The notes under the pieces: model-generated
Seen by the model: only the letters and a program-made list of their open reading frames with translations
Databases searched by the model: none
Told to the model about the DNA's origin: nothing
Part shown: positions 11,797 to 22,312 of the stretch, piece by piece
Position numbering within the stretch: the stretch's first letter is position 1
Layout of the letters: every line of letters begins with the position of its first letter
Assembly (NCBI RefSeq): GCF_963259705.1
Contig: NC_081844.1
Span: forward strand, 29,714,294 to 29,778,293
Source of the DNA: Myotis daubentonii
Taxonomy: Eukaryota; Chordata; Mammalia; Chiroptera; Vespertilionidae
DNA length: 64,000 bases
Direction of reading: 5' to 3'
Made by a program: the position numbers and the translations under genes

Positions 11797-14700
11797 GTAG
11801 GTGGGGCCTGTGACAGTGGGGCCAGGGGCGTGGGAAGGAGCACCTCCTTGACCACCTGCCTTTGTCTCTTGCTCCAGGCCTGTTCTCCATGTACTTCCAC
11901 ATGACGCTCAGCTTCCTGGGCCAACTGCTGGACGAGATCTCTATTCTGTGGTTGCTGGCTGGTGGCTACAGCATATGGATGCCCCGCTGCTACTTTCCCA
12001 CCTTCCTAGGGGAAAACAGGTGGGATGGGGGCTGGCCCTCTGGTGATTCTGTTAGAGCCCACCTGGGCTCTTGTGTCCTCTCCCTGAGCCCTGTGGTGGC
12101 CCTCGAAATCCCTCCCCTGACTACACCAGAACTTTGTCCTGACCCTGCCTGACTTAACTGGGCTCCCAAGCCACCCCTCTAAGTGTACTTGGAACTCTTA
12201 GAATTCCTCCCCAGATAGCCTGGGACCTTCTCTAGACCCTATCTGAGCTCACCTGGGGGAGGGGGGTGTCTTAGGACCCATCCCTAAGCTTACCCGGGCC
12301 CCTGGGAACTATCCCCTGAGTCTATCAACTGGGTTCCCAGAAATGTTATATATGATCCTCCCTCTTGACCTGAGACCCCTCTGAAATTCTCTCCTGACCC
12401 TGCTTGACTCTTTTGAGCCTTCTAAGACCCCTCAGGTGATAGCTTCTGAGACCCTGCATTTCTTTCCTTAATCCCACCTGGGCCCTCCCTGAATTCCTTG
12501 CCTGACCTCACCTGGGCCCTGGCACCCTTCACTGACTCACCTGGGCCCTAAGATCCTCTGCTGAGCCCATCTGGGAGTTCCAAGACCTGTCTCTGAGCTC
12601 AGTTGGGCTCCTTGGAACCCCTCCCCTTTTCTCACCCACCTCTGCCACAAGATCTCCATGTGACCTGCCCAACCCCCTCCCAAGGACCCTTTCCAGCCAC
12701 CTCACAGCTGAGCCCTTCTCCCTCCAGGCCCCAGTTTATCTGCCTGGTTGTCATCGCCACCATGGTCAGTACCTTCCTGTCCTTCCTGAGGCCTACGGTG
12801 AACGCATATGCCCTCAACAGCATCGCCGTGCATATCCTCTACATCGTGTTCCAGGAGTACAAGAAGTGGGTGGTAACTGCAGGTGCCCAGGAGGGTGGCT
12901 CCTTCCCCCCTCCAGAGCCACCCTCTCGCCCCTCACCCATCTCCCCCCGCCCCCCGCCCCTCACGACCACACACACATACACACTTACAAGGCATAAAGT
13001 TCTTTTTGTTGGTGTTTTGTTTTTTTTTGGTTAATCCTTATCCAAGGATATTTTTTCCATTAATTTTTAGACAGCGTGGAAGAGAGGGAGGGAGATGGGG
13101 AGAAAAACATCTACGTGAGAGAGACACATCAGTTGTTGCCTCCCATACTCACCCCGAACCTGCAACCCAGATACATGCCCTTGACCAGGAATTGAACCCA
13201 TGACTCTTCGGTGTTTGAGCTGACACTCTAGCCACTGAGCAATACCAGCCAGGGCCAGGCACTGAGTTCTTGTTGACGCCATGCTCAAGATCATCCACTA
13301 ACAAGGGGCAGGGCCAGGATTTGGACCTAAGGCTGTCTGGCTGCAGAGCTTGTCCTTTTTTCTTATGAATCCCTCAACATGTATGTAACTGGAGATGTTG
13401 CACCATCAACCTCCATGTGCCCACTAACCAGCCCCAACAACCATCAACTTTTTGCCAACCTGTGTTATATATTCCCCGTCAGATTTCATATCAGGACACT
13501 CACTGACTTTTCAGGATTTCACTCTCCCAAGAAAGAATGATTACTTTTTAAATTTTTCTATTTTAAATATATTTTATTGATTTTTTACAGAGAGGAAGGG
13601 AGAGAGATAGAGAGTTAGAAACATCGATGAGAGAGAAACATGGATCAGCTGCCTCCTGCACATCCCCCACTGGGGAAGTGCCCGCAACCCAGGTACATGC
13701 CCTTGACCGGAATCGAACCTGGGACCCTTCAGTCCGCAGGCCGACTCTCTATCCACTGAGCCAAACCGGTTTCGGCGATTACTTTTTTAAAAAAAATGTA
13801 TTTTTATTGATTTCAGAAAGGAAGGGAGAGGAAGAGATAGAAACTTAAATGATGAGAGAGAATCATCCCCCAGCTACTTCCTGCACGCCCCCTACTTCCT
13901 GCAACCCCTGCATGTGCCCTGACCAGGAGTCAAACCGCGATCTCCTGTTTCATAGGTTGACGCTCAACCACTGAGCCACATTGGCTGGGCAAGAATTCTT
14001 ACTTTTTAACACCATACTATGTCTTACTAGGACAGAGAAGGAACTCTCAAATGGGGCCATTGAGGAGACTTTAATGAAAGGGTAATTTACAAAGGAGAGG
14101 GCAGGGATCCTCAAACTTTTTTTTTTTTTAAACCTTTTTTTTAAACAAATATATATTTATTGATTTTTTACAGAGAGGAAGGGAGAGAGATAGAGAGTTA
14201 GAAACATCGATCAGCTGCCTCCTGCACATCTCCTACTGGGGAAGTGCCCGCAACCCAGGTACATGCCCTTGACCGGAACCGAACCTGGGACCTTTCAGTC
14301 CGCAGGCCGACGCTCTATCCACTGAGCCAAACCGGTTTCGCCTTTTTTTTTTTTTTTTTTTTTGCGGCCCTGAAGAGGGCCTTTGGCTTTGCTGTCGAAG
14401 GTAGTTGTTTGGGCCTCAGCCGCCGAAGCCGTAGAGGGTGCGGCCCTGGCGCTTGAGCGCGTAGACCACGTCCATGGCCGTGACCGTCTTGCGCTTGGCG
14501 TGCTCCGTGTAGGTGACGGCGTCGCGGATCACGTTCTCTGGAAGACCTTGAGCGCCCGCGCGTCTCCTCATAGATGAGCCCGGAGATGCGCTTGAGGCCG
14601 CCGCGCAGTGCCAGGCGCCGGATGCGGGCTTGGTGGTGCCCTGGGTGTTGTCGCGCAGCACCTTGCGGTGGCGCTTGGCGCCGCCCTTGCCCAGGCCCTT

Positions 14701-17700
14701 CCCGCCTTTGCCGAGACCGCACATGGTCAGAGGATCCCGGACCAGCAATGCCGGGCCTCAAACTTTTTAAACGGGGGGCCAGTTCACTGTCCCTCAGACC
14801 GTTGGAGGGCCGGACTATAGTTTTAAAAAAAAAAACCTGTGAACAAATTCCTATGCACACTGCACATATCTTATTTTGAAGTGAAAAAACAAAACGGGAA
14901 CAAATACAATATTTGTATTTGTATGTGGCCCGCGGGCCGTAGTTTGAAGACCCCTGGTGTAGGGAAATCACTAGGAATCATTTAAAACCCCTGTGCTAAT
15001 AAGAGTGAGATTCTAAGACCATCAGGAGATCTGGGCCGAGGGTTCATGGGAGGGGCTGATGGCAAGAATCTGGAAGGTGAGAGCCTGAAAGGTCTCCTTG
15101 GCCAGAGCTGTGACTTCCAGTAGCCGGCTGCAGCCAGCCTGAGCCAACCCCACAGAGAGGGAGCTCTGAAAATAAACCTAACAGGACCCTCCCTCACCCT
15201 TTGGTTTCTTGCTGGGGCTCCCTATTGGCCAACCCAACTGGAAGCCCAAAGATAAGGAAACTCTGGATTTGGTCCACACAACCCAGCACTGCCCCCGCCA
15301 GCCTCCAGGTCATAGGGCAGAGTGAGGAAGGGTAGGGGAATTCTAGAGGGACAAATGGAGATATGGCACACACCCTTCTAACAAAGTTAATGAGACTTCC
15401 TTAAAATAGTATCCAGTACCCAGTTCTCATCGATGTTGCTCAGTTTCTCAAAGATGCTTCTTACACCTGGTCTTATTTAAGTCAGGATCCAGACCTTTGG
15501 TCTTTATTTCATATCAGCCCCCCCCCGCCCCGCCCATCTCCTTTTGCTCATGTCTATTAATAACACCCCTCGGTCATTTGCCTATAGAACATCCCACATT
15601 CTGGATTTGACTGACCCCTTCCTATGGCATCTTTCAATGTGTTTCCTTATCTTTTGTATTTCCTGCAAATTAATAGATCTAGATTCAGGTTAACATTTTT
15701 TATTTATTGATTTTAAGGAGAGAGAGAAAAACATCGATTTGTTGTTCCACTTATTTATTCATTCGTTGGTTGATTCTTTTTTTAAAAATATATTTTTTAT
15801 TGATTTTTAGAGAGAGAAAGGAAGGAAGAGGGAGAGAGAGAGACATCGATATGAGAGTGAAACATCGATCGGCTGCCTCCTGCACACCCCCTACCTGGGA
15901 TCAAGCCTGCAACTCAGGCTTGTGCTCTGTGCAGGGGAGACACCCGACCAATGGAGCCACACCAGTTAGGGCCGTGGGTTGATTCTTGTATGTGCCCTGA
16001 CCGGGATCGAACCCACCATCTCAGCCCTCGGGACGATGCTCTAACCAACTGAGCTCCCACTCAGGGCTCAGGCTTACATTTTTCAGGCCAGGATATTTCC
16101 TGTGCGATGCTGGGTGCTCCTTGTGCCCTCCCATCGGACTGCCAAATGAGTGGGCACCGCACATTTAGTGCTGTTGAGGTGGATTCGGGGATTCGAATGA
16201 TGCCACCTGTATTAGGAAGCTTTCCACTGACCTGTCACCCAATGACTCCAGCAGCCACTGATGCCCCTGCCTCCATCCATGATCTCATTAGGGGGTGCAA
16301 AAGGCTGGTTTGCAGATTCTGCTATTCCCTCTGCATTGATTAGCTGGAGTTCTTCCATTAAAGCAGCGGTTCTTAACCTTCTGGCCCTTGAAATACAGTT
16401 CCTCATGTTGTGACCCAACCATAAAATTATTTTCGTGGCTACTTCATAACTGTAATGTTGCTACTGTTATGAATTGTAATGTAAATATCCGACATGCAGG
16501 ATGGTCTTAGGTGACCCCTGTGAAAGGGTCGTTCGACCACCAAAGGGGTCACGACCCACAGGTTGAGAACCGCTGAATTAAAAGCTGTCCCGCATCAACC
16601 TTGAAATAGAGAGTTTGAACAGAGAAGACAGGAGAGACCATTGATCCTTTCCCATTATTTCTGAGAGTGATGATTCGGTGCCTTAGCCCCAAGTCTCTAG
16701 CAGGGCCCAATGAAGTTGGTTTTGTTTCTAAGTTTTGTTGTTATGAAATCAAGGATGTTTACATTTCTGAAGTGTTTTAACCCATTTGGGTCACTTTGCT
16801 ACATTTTTTACTTTTTATTTTGAAACAATTATGGACTCATAGTGAGTTGCAAAAACAGTACAGAGTCCTATGTACCCTTCCTCCAGGCCCCCCCCAAACC
16901 CCCCCAACCCTCCCCCCCCACCCGCCGCCAATGGCAGCATCTTATGTGACCTCAGTACAACTTCCAAAGGAGGAAATTGACAATGGGACAATACTGTTAT
17001 TGAGACCACGGACTTTATTCAGATCTCACCAGTTCTTACTCATTATGCTTTTCTGTTGTTCAAACTGTCTCATTTTAGGCCAGCGGGCAGGGCCTGTGAC
17101 TTTAACCACAAAGGAGTCTCTGCCTTATTAATCCCCGATACGCTCTTTGCTAAGGGACACTGGGTTAGCGCTGCCATCAGGGAAACAGATTCTCTTCCTG
17201 AGTTGTCCCAGGACATGGCCGTCAGAGAATCACCCTCCCATTCATGGACACACACATTCTTACAGCCACCCAGACAAGAATTTTCAAGCACTGACTCACA
17301 GATGCACACACACACACACACACCCCACGCACAAACGCACAAACACAGAAAGGCTTGTTGGTTAAGAATTCTGCAATCAGCCTGGCTGGCGTGGCTCAGT
17401 GGTTGAGTGCCAACCCATGAACCAGGAGGTCACGGTTTGATTCCTGGTCAGGGCACATGCCTGGGTTGCAGGCTCGATCCCCAGGAGAGGGTGTGCAGGA
17501 GGCAGCCAATTGATGATTCGCTCTCACCATTGATGTTTATCTCTCTCTCTTTCTTCCTCTCTCTGAAATTAATAAAAAACATATCTTAAAAAAAGAACAT
17601 TTCTGCAATCTGACAACCTTGGTTCAGACCCCAGCTCTGCCCCTAGTAACTGTGGTGTGGGGTTGGGGCATAACTTAATCTCATGGGTTTCAGTTTTCTC

Positions 17701-18518
17701 ACCATTTTACGAGATGGGAATATTAGCATTGTTGTGAGGACTAAGTTTCTACCCAGAGGACTTGTTGACTGCACTTGACATTCTGTAAGTGCTCTGCAAA
17801 CGTTAGTCATAAACACAGATGAGGCCCCTCCCCCCGGCACCCTGGATCTTTCCCTCTTCCCAGCCTCACCTCCGTGGTGGAGGAATTTCCCATCAGCCCC
17901 TGCAGACTCCACTCGGAGTCAGGCTCTCATCTCCCTTCCGCCCTCCCTAGGACCAGTAATAAGGAGCTTCGACATCTCATTGAGGTCTCCGTGGTTTTGT
18001 GGGCTTTTGCATTGACCAGCTGGATCAGTGACCGCTTCCTTTGCAGTTTCTGGCAGCAGATTAATTTCTCCTACATGCACAGCATCTGGTAAGCACCTAC
18101 CCTGTGGGCCGGGGCCCCAGGACCAGAAAAATCTCAGATATCAGAGCGTGGGGCATCAGCCTGGGGACATAAAGGGATGGCACCAATACTGGGTCTTGTG
18201 TGTTTGGGGGCGGGGGGCAACTGGTGGCAATCAGGGGGTGTGTTCCAGAAGGTTCCTTTGGATGATCAGGACCCAGGTGGGGCTGGGGACATCCAGCTTT
18301 ACCCCAAGGACATTTTGCACCCTCACTACCCTCTCCCGGCTTCCCACAGGCATTTGTTCATCAGCATCACCTTCCCTTATGGCATGGTCACCATGGCCTT
18401 GGTGGACGCCAGGTATGAGATGCCAAACCAAACCCTCAAAGTCCGCTACTGGCCTCGGGACACGTGGCCCGTGGGGCTGCCCTACGTGGAAATCAGTGGT
18501 GACCACAAGAACTGCTGA
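11682..18518 (+). CDS. ACER1: ACER1, alkaline ceramidase 1 (exons 2-6, N-terminal exon missing)
   Basis: Five exons join in frame: 11682-11796, 11878-12019, 12728-12865, 17951-18088 and 18350-18518. They give 233 residues and a TGA stop. With the 31-residue first exon of the human protein the total is 264, the human length. ACER1 is a multipass ER membrane hydrolase that cleaves ceramide to sphingosine and a fatty acid at alkaline pH and acts in epidermal ceramide turnover. The family metal site is visible. Exon 3 has Ser-x3-His (SMYFH) and, 11 residues after that His, the Asp of LLDE. Exons 5-6 supply His-x3-His (HSIWH), split by the intron inside the Trp codon. All splice sites are GT/AG. 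Hydrophobic segments match the seven-helix fold of the family. The next gene downstream, same strand, is MLLT1, as in human. Exon 1, with the Ca-binding acidic motif of the family, is outside what I could find. Reading frame is intact and I see no sign of decay. Confidence 0.95.
11878..12019 (+). CDS. ACER1: ACER1 exon 3
   Basis: Begins after GCTCCAG and ends AACAG|GTGGGA (phase 2). Encodes [17 protein letters not shown], holding the Ser, His and Asp of the catalytic zinc site, then [14 protein letters not shown]. Confidence 0.96.
12728..12865 (+). CDS. ACER1: ACER1 exon 4
   Basis: Begins after CTCCCTCCAG and ends AAGAA|GTGGGT (phase 2). Encodes the [18 protein letters not shown] segment and the following helix ([10 protein letters not shown]). 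Confidence 0.95.
13031..13256 (-). mobile_element. VES SINE, older subfamily
   Basis: Minus strand. Tail side reads TTAATCCTTATCCAAGGATA and the head reads GGCCCTGGCTGGTATTGCTC. Confidence 0.82.
13563..13776 (-). mobile_element. VES SINE (young-looking copy)
   Basis: Near-consensus minus-strand copy, flanked by GATTACTTTTT on both sides (about 13538 and 13777), consistent with a target-site duplication. Confidence 0.9.
13789..13990 (-). mobile_element. VES SINE, diverged
   Basis: Minus strand, with ATGTATTTTTATTGATTTCAG at the tail side (first 20 bases are typical) and GCCCAGCCAATGTGGCTCAG at the head. Confidence 0.8.
14139..14341 (-). mobile_element. VES SINE next to the histone retrocopy tail
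   Basis: Minus-strand VES copy. Its head (…ACCGGTTTCG) touches the T-run (A-tail on the other strand) of the H4 retrocopy, and its own tail faces the hAT duplication. It either inserted into the A-tail or came in as part of one chimeric transcript. Confidence 0.85.
14343..14755 (-). pseudogene. Processed histone H4 pseudogene with stem-loop and A-tail
   Basis: The minus-strand reading matches replication-dependent histone H4: [20 protein letters not shown] near the N terminus and [20 protein letters not shown] then [14 protein letters not shown] at the C terminus, from a start at 14724 to the stop at 14416. The span is 309 nt against 312 for H4, with three single-base deletions (after KPA, near TRG, and before the ENVIRD stretch), so the middle is frameshifted. 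About 30 nt of 5'UTR precede the ATG. Downstream, the histone 3' stem-loop is intact (minus strand GGCCCTCTTCAGGGCC, 14366-14381), followed by GC and then 21 A. The intronless structure, tail and 13-bp target duplication show LINE-1-mediated retrotransposition. Not expected to make H4. Confidence 0.95.
15699..16067 (-). mobile_element. VES SINE interrupted by a second VES SINE
   Basis: Outer copy: 15699-15782 plus 15973-16067. Inner copy: about 15785-15972. GGTTGATTCTT occurs at both junctions (near 15769 and 15977), consistent with a target-site duplication inside the outer SINE. Both are on the minus strand. Confidence 0.85.
16356..16583. mobile_element. SPIN-family hAT transposon (non-autonomous)
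   Basis: Termini CAGCGGTTCTTAACCTTCTG and GGTTGAGAACCGCTG (16364-16575), with subterminal GGGTCACGACCCACAG and GGGTCGTTCGACCACCAAAG as in SPIN (SPACE INVADERS) elements. Flanks CATTAAAG/AATTAAAA match at 6 of 8 bases. SPIN is a documented case of horizontal transfer between tetrapods, bats included. Confidence 0.88.
16800..17080 (-). repeat. Old LINE-1 fragment, antisense
   Basis: Contains wording typical of antisense L1 3' regions (ATTATGGACTCATAGTGAGT; ACTTTATTCAGATCTCACCA). Includes a C-rich run at about 16891-16923. Confidence 0.5.
17378..17600 (+). mobile_element. VES SINE
   Basis: Plus-strand copy starting CAGCCTGGCTGGCGTGGCTC. TTCTGCAATC flanks both ends (about 17369 and 17601), consistent with a target-site duplication. 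Confidence 0.88.
17951..18088 (+). CDS. ACER1: ACER1 exon 5
   Basis: Begins after CCCTCCCTAG (phase 2) and ends ATCTG|GTAAGC (phase 2, inside Trp). Encodes [19 protein letters not shown], then [16 protein letters not shown] and the first His of the HSIWH zinc-ligand pair. Confidence 0.96.
18350..18518 (+). CDS. ACER1: ACER1 exon 6 (terminal coding exon)
   Basis: Begins after TTCCCACAG and completes the Trp codon, then His (second ligand) and [20 protein letters not shown]. Ends KNC-TGA at 18516-18518. The short polar C-terminal tail keeps the family [10 protein letters not shown] wording. Confidence 0.96.
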
Positions 18519-19669
18519 AGTCTGCCCGTCTCTGGACTCCCCAACCACCAGCCAACTCACCTGTGTCTTGAGGAGAGAGGCTTAGATCGGGAGTCTGAGA
18601 AACACACACAGTTCTTCCTCCAGCTCCCTTTCCTCATCCTCCTTGTCCTGCATGACCCCACTCCAAGGCAGGGGATGGACATCAAGACTTCTCTGAGCAG
18701 CGGACTGATGACCTGCAGGGCTGCCAGGCATAGCTCCCCTTCCTGACCTGCCCTGTTCTCTTTCATCTCCTCCTCACGCTTGTGTTCACTGCCACCCTGT
18801 TGTCACACAACCTGGAGGGACTGGATGACCAGCTGCTATGATTACATGGCTTCTACTGGGATGACCTCTACTGGGGCTTGGGCCACTTGCAGCTTACTCA
18901 TAGTGGCAGTCACTACCAGACTCTTTGGACCTGACTTTGGCCTTGCACTGTCCTTGGTACTTAGGGGCCACCCTTAAGAATGGACATGTTTTCTGGTAAC
19001 CTCATTCCACCCTCATGCATGCAGAGACCTTGCAGGCCTCCACACACGCTCACACATGGACAGTGTGGCCATCCCACTGGTTGACAGCAGAGCAACATGG
19101 ACACCTGGATGGGCAATCTGGATGCTGTGGGGCACGGAGGGGAGCAGGGGTGGCCAGTATAGGCTCTCAAAGCAAGGGGAGAAGGGGAATATGTATTTCA
19201 TTGTGGTTAAGAGCACAGGGCGTGGAGTTAGGAGACCTAAGTTTGAATCCTGCTCCACCATTTCCTAGTTGTATCATCTGGGGGATGTGATTTTCCCTAC
19301 ATCTGAAGTTCAAACCCCTTGTCTATAAAGTGGAAATATTCCTTCCTTCATGAAATGTCTGTGTGGATAAAACAAGAGAAGGCATGTAAAGTGCTTAGCT
19401 TGGAGTCTGATAAACATCTATCCATATACTCATCCTTTAATTTCTTCATCCATCCATCATCCATTGAATCATTCATTGAAACATCCATTCATCCATCCAC
19501 GTATCCATTCATTCATCCCCTATTATCCTTCTATCCATTTATTTAACTATCTATCCCTCTCCTCTATGAACCCACCCATTTATATTTAGCCATCCATTTG
19601 TCTATTCATTTATCCATCCAAATCATTCAATCACCCTTTCATCCATCCATTTATCCAATTATTTATCCA

Positions 19670-20103
19670 CTAGAGGCCCAGTGCATGAAATTCATGCACG
19701 GCAGGGGGGGTGTGTGTGTGTGTGTCCCTCAGCCAAGCCTGCCCCCTCTCATAGTCCACGAGCCCTCAGGGGTGGGAGGCGACCCAGTGATCAGGGGAAG
19801 GCAACGCCCCCATCACACCTCTGCTGTTGCCACTGCCTCGGCCAGCCCTAGGCAACTGGGAAGCCACCATCTGAGGCTTGCCTGTGCCTCGATTTGGCCC
19901 TGGGTGGCTGGGGGCTAAGGGGACTAGGGGACTCCCGAGGCAGGTGTGTGGCTGAGGGGACTGGGCACCACCATCTTGTGGCTGGGGGCGCCACCATCTT
20001 TGAGGGTGGGACAGTCAGCATATTCCCTCCTTATTGGCTGTGGGTGCTGCCATCTTTGCGACAGCAAGGGTCAGTTAGCATATTCCCTCTTTATTAGATA
20101 GGA
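19670..20103 (-). mobile_element. HeliBat-type Helitron inside (ATCC)-like DNA
   Basis: On the minus strand it starts TCCTATCTAATAAAGAGGGA and ends with the hairpin GTGCATGAATTTCATGCACT then GGGCCTCTAG. The flanking satellite-like text (TTTAGCCATCCATTTGTC...) occurs on both sides at about 19587 and 20120, so it interrupts duplicated simple-repeat DNA. A short TG run lies near the 3' end. Confidence 0.88.
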
Positions 20104-20313
20104 TTATTCATCTGTCCATATTTAGCCATCCATTTGTCTATTCATTTATCTATCCAAATCATCCCATCATTCTTCCAATCATCCCACCTATTCATTCATT
20201 CACTCATTTATCTCTTCAACAAATATACATTTTCTACTATATGTCTTATGCCAGTCCCTGGGGACATAAGACAACAAAGACATACAAAGTCCCTGCTCTA
20301 ATGAGGAGACACA

Positions 20314-20954
20314 TCCTATCTAATAAAAGAGAAACGGTAATTAGCGTACGACCGCTACCCTTTCCATTGGCTAATTAGGGCAATGTGCAAATTAACTGCC
20401 AGCCAAGATGGCGGCTGGCAGCCAGGCAGCTTGAAACTAACATGAGGCTTGCTTGCTTCAGTGACGGAGGAAACCAACGTTCCCCGCCTGCCTTGCCGGC
20501 CTCTGAGCTTGCAGTTTGAAGCATAGTTACAAATATAGAAGCTAAACAAAACCCCAGAAACCTGCTTTCAGCGAGCCGAGCTGGGATCTCAGAGCTGGAG
20601 TTGATACAGTGTTTTGATTATAGAACACAAACAAACCAGATACCTGCTTTCAGCAGCAGAGGCCTCAGAGCTGGAGTCAGAGCCAAAGCTGGCCCAGAAT
20701 AAAAGAAAAAAAAGAAAAAAAGGAGCGGTTGGGAGCTTCAGTCACCCACCAGCCTGAAAACAGCCCTCAGCCCCTCACCCAGACTGGCCAGGCACCCCAG
20801 TGGGGACCCCCACCCTGAAGGGTGTGTGACCAGCTGCAAACAGCCATCATCCCCTCACCCAGGCTGGCCAGGCACCCCAGTGGGGACCCCCACCCTGATC
20901 CAGGACACCCTTCAGGGCAAACCAGCCAGCCCCCACCCATGCACCAGGCCTCTA
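20314..20954 (+). mobile_element. HeliBat-type Helitron, 3' end abutted by another
   Basis: Starts TCCTATCTAATAAAAGAG and ends GCACCAGGCCTCTA, where the next Helitron's TCCTATATAG begins at once, so the terminal G of CTAG is not present here. Contains a roughly 80-bp direct duplication (about 20764-20816 and 20848-20900) with CCTCACCCAGRCTGGCCAGG as its core. Confidence 0.85.
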
Positions 20955-21850
20955 TCCTATATAGTAAAAGGGTAATATGCCTCCCAGCACCAGGATCAGC
21001 GGAGCCGCGAGGCCTCCTGGCACCGGGATCAGCGTGACAGGGGGCAGCGCCCAAACCCCCTGATCGCCCTGCGGCTCTGTGTGTGACAGGGGGCAGGGCC
21101 ACAACAACCCTACCCGCCCTGCTCTGTTCGTGACAGGGGAAGGCGCCCCAACCCCCTGATCAGCCCTGCTCTGTGCCTGATAGGGGGAGCTCCCCAACCC
21201 CCTGGTCGCCCTACGGCTCTGTGTGTGATAGCGTGCGGCACCCCAACTCCCCCCGCCCCACGGGCCCTGCTCTGTGTGTGACAGGGTAAAGCCATAACCT
21301 CCCCATCGGCCCTGCCCTGAGTGTGAGAGTGGCGGCGCCCCAACCCCCTGATCGGCCCTGCTCTGTGGTGATAGAGGGCGGCGCCCCAACCCCCTGATCC
21401 GCCCTGCTCTGTGTGACAGGGGATGGTGCCCCAACTCCCCTATAGGCCCTACTCTGTGAGTGACAGGGCAGAGCTCCCCAAACCCCTGATGGGCCCTGCT
21501 CTGTGCATGACGGGGTGGCGCCACAACCTCCCCAATCGACCCTACCCTGAGCGTGACAGGGGGTGGCATCTCAACCTCCCGATCCGCCCTGCTCTGTGCA
21601 TCACAGGGGAAGGCGCCCTGGTTGAACTTTGAAGGCAGGACCTAAGGTGGGGGCTGAGGAGGTGTTTAAGGGCAACAGCTGTTTGGTGTAAGGTGTAAGA
21701 AAGTGGTTGAATTTTTTAATGACTGGCTTGGCAGTATAGTGCATATGGCTGGCTATCAGTCCAGATATAGAGATTATGTATTTTTGTCTGCATCTCCTCC
21801 TATCTGCATCTCCTCCTGCTGAAAAAGGTCCCCCCCCCCATTTAAGCAAT
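20955..21850 (+). mobile_element. Helitron 5' segment carrying a minisatellite
   Basis: Starts TCCTATATAGTAAAAGGGTA. From about 20990 to 21615 it is a tandem array with a unit of roughly 48 bp (GTGTGACAGGG...GCGCCCCAACCCCCTGAT...CGCCCTGCTCTG), about a dozen diverged copies. No clear CTAG end is seen before the next element. Confidence 0.8.
20990..21615 (+). repeat. GC-rich minisatellite, unit about 48 bp
   Basis: Successive units share GACAGGG, GCGCCCCAACCCCCTGAT and GCCCTGCTCTGTG. Spacing of the GACAGGG word is about 47-49 bp where counted. The copies are diverged by substitutions and small indels, so the array is not recent throughout. Confidence 0.88.
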
Positions 21851-22306
21851 CCTATCCTATATAATCTATCTATACTAATAAAAGGGTAATATGCTAATTA
21901 GACCGGGTCAACTGGCCATCTTCCGGACATCCGACTTCCTTCTGGACAAAGCCAGGGTGGTGGGGCCAAGGCAGAGGCAGTTAGGGGCGATCAGAACAGC
22001 AGGGGAGAGCAGTTGGGGGCAAGATCAGGCCAGCAGGGGGTTAGGGGCAATCAGGCCAGCAGGCGAGGGCAGTTGGGGGCGAGATCAGGCCAGAAGGAGA
22101 GGACAATTAGGGGTGATCAGGTAGGCAGAGGCAGTTAGGGACAATCAGGCAAGCAGGCGAGCAGTTAGGAGCCAGTGGTCCCAGATTGCGAGAGGGATGT
22201 CCGACTGCTGGTTTAGGCCTGATCCCTGTGGAGTCCCCGATTGGAGATGGTGTAGGCTGGGCTGAGGGACCCCTCCCCGCATGAATTTTGTGCACTGGGC
22301 CACTAG
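21851..22306 (+). mobile_element. HeliBat-type Helitron
   Basis: 5' end TCCTATCCTATATAATCTAT leads into ACTAATAAAAGGGTAATATG. Interior has several GATCAGGCCAGCAGG-type tandem pieces (about 21984-22160). 3' end is TTTTGTGCACTGGGCCACTAG at 22306 (last 20 bases typical). Confidence 0.85.
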
Positions 22307-22312
22307 TACTAT

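Larger units (their letters stand above)
14102..14956. mobile_element. hAT element split by a retrotransposed insert
   Basis: The left terminus CAGGGATCCTCAAAC at 14102 and the right terminus TTTGAAGACCCCTG ending at 14956 belong to the same family as 6919-7122. The insert 14122-14755 (VES SINE plus H4 retrocopy) is bounded by CCTCAAACTTTTT at 14109-14121 and 14756-14768, a 13-bp duplication of hAT sequence. Confidence 0.88.
12866..17950 (+). other. ACER1: ACER1 intron 4, repeat-rich
   Basis: About 5 kb with GT...AG ends. Holds at least seven VES SINEs, a hAT element containing a histone H4 retrocopy, a SPIN-family element, and an old antisense L1 piece at about 16800-17080. No additional exon seen. 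Confidence 0.85.

Noticed and set aside
14315..14971. A 218-codon minus-strand frame containing part of histone H4
   Set aside because: It joins hAT, frameshifted H4 and SINE sequence in one chance frame; the H4 reading itself is broken by three deletions.
18231..18560. Minus-strand frame overlapping the last ACER1 exon
   Set aside because: It is the complement of coding exon 6; codon pattern, splice sites and homology support only the plus strand.
20952..21569. A 205-codon minus-strand frame with repeated PLSH/THRAG-like peptide units
   Set aside because: It is the translation of the 48-bp minisatellite inside a Helitron; a unit length divisible by three produces an apparent repeat protein.
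20990..21615. Regular repeats that might suggest a CRISPR array
   Set aside because: The unit is a diverged GC-rich minisatellite without distinct spacers, in a mammalian genome.
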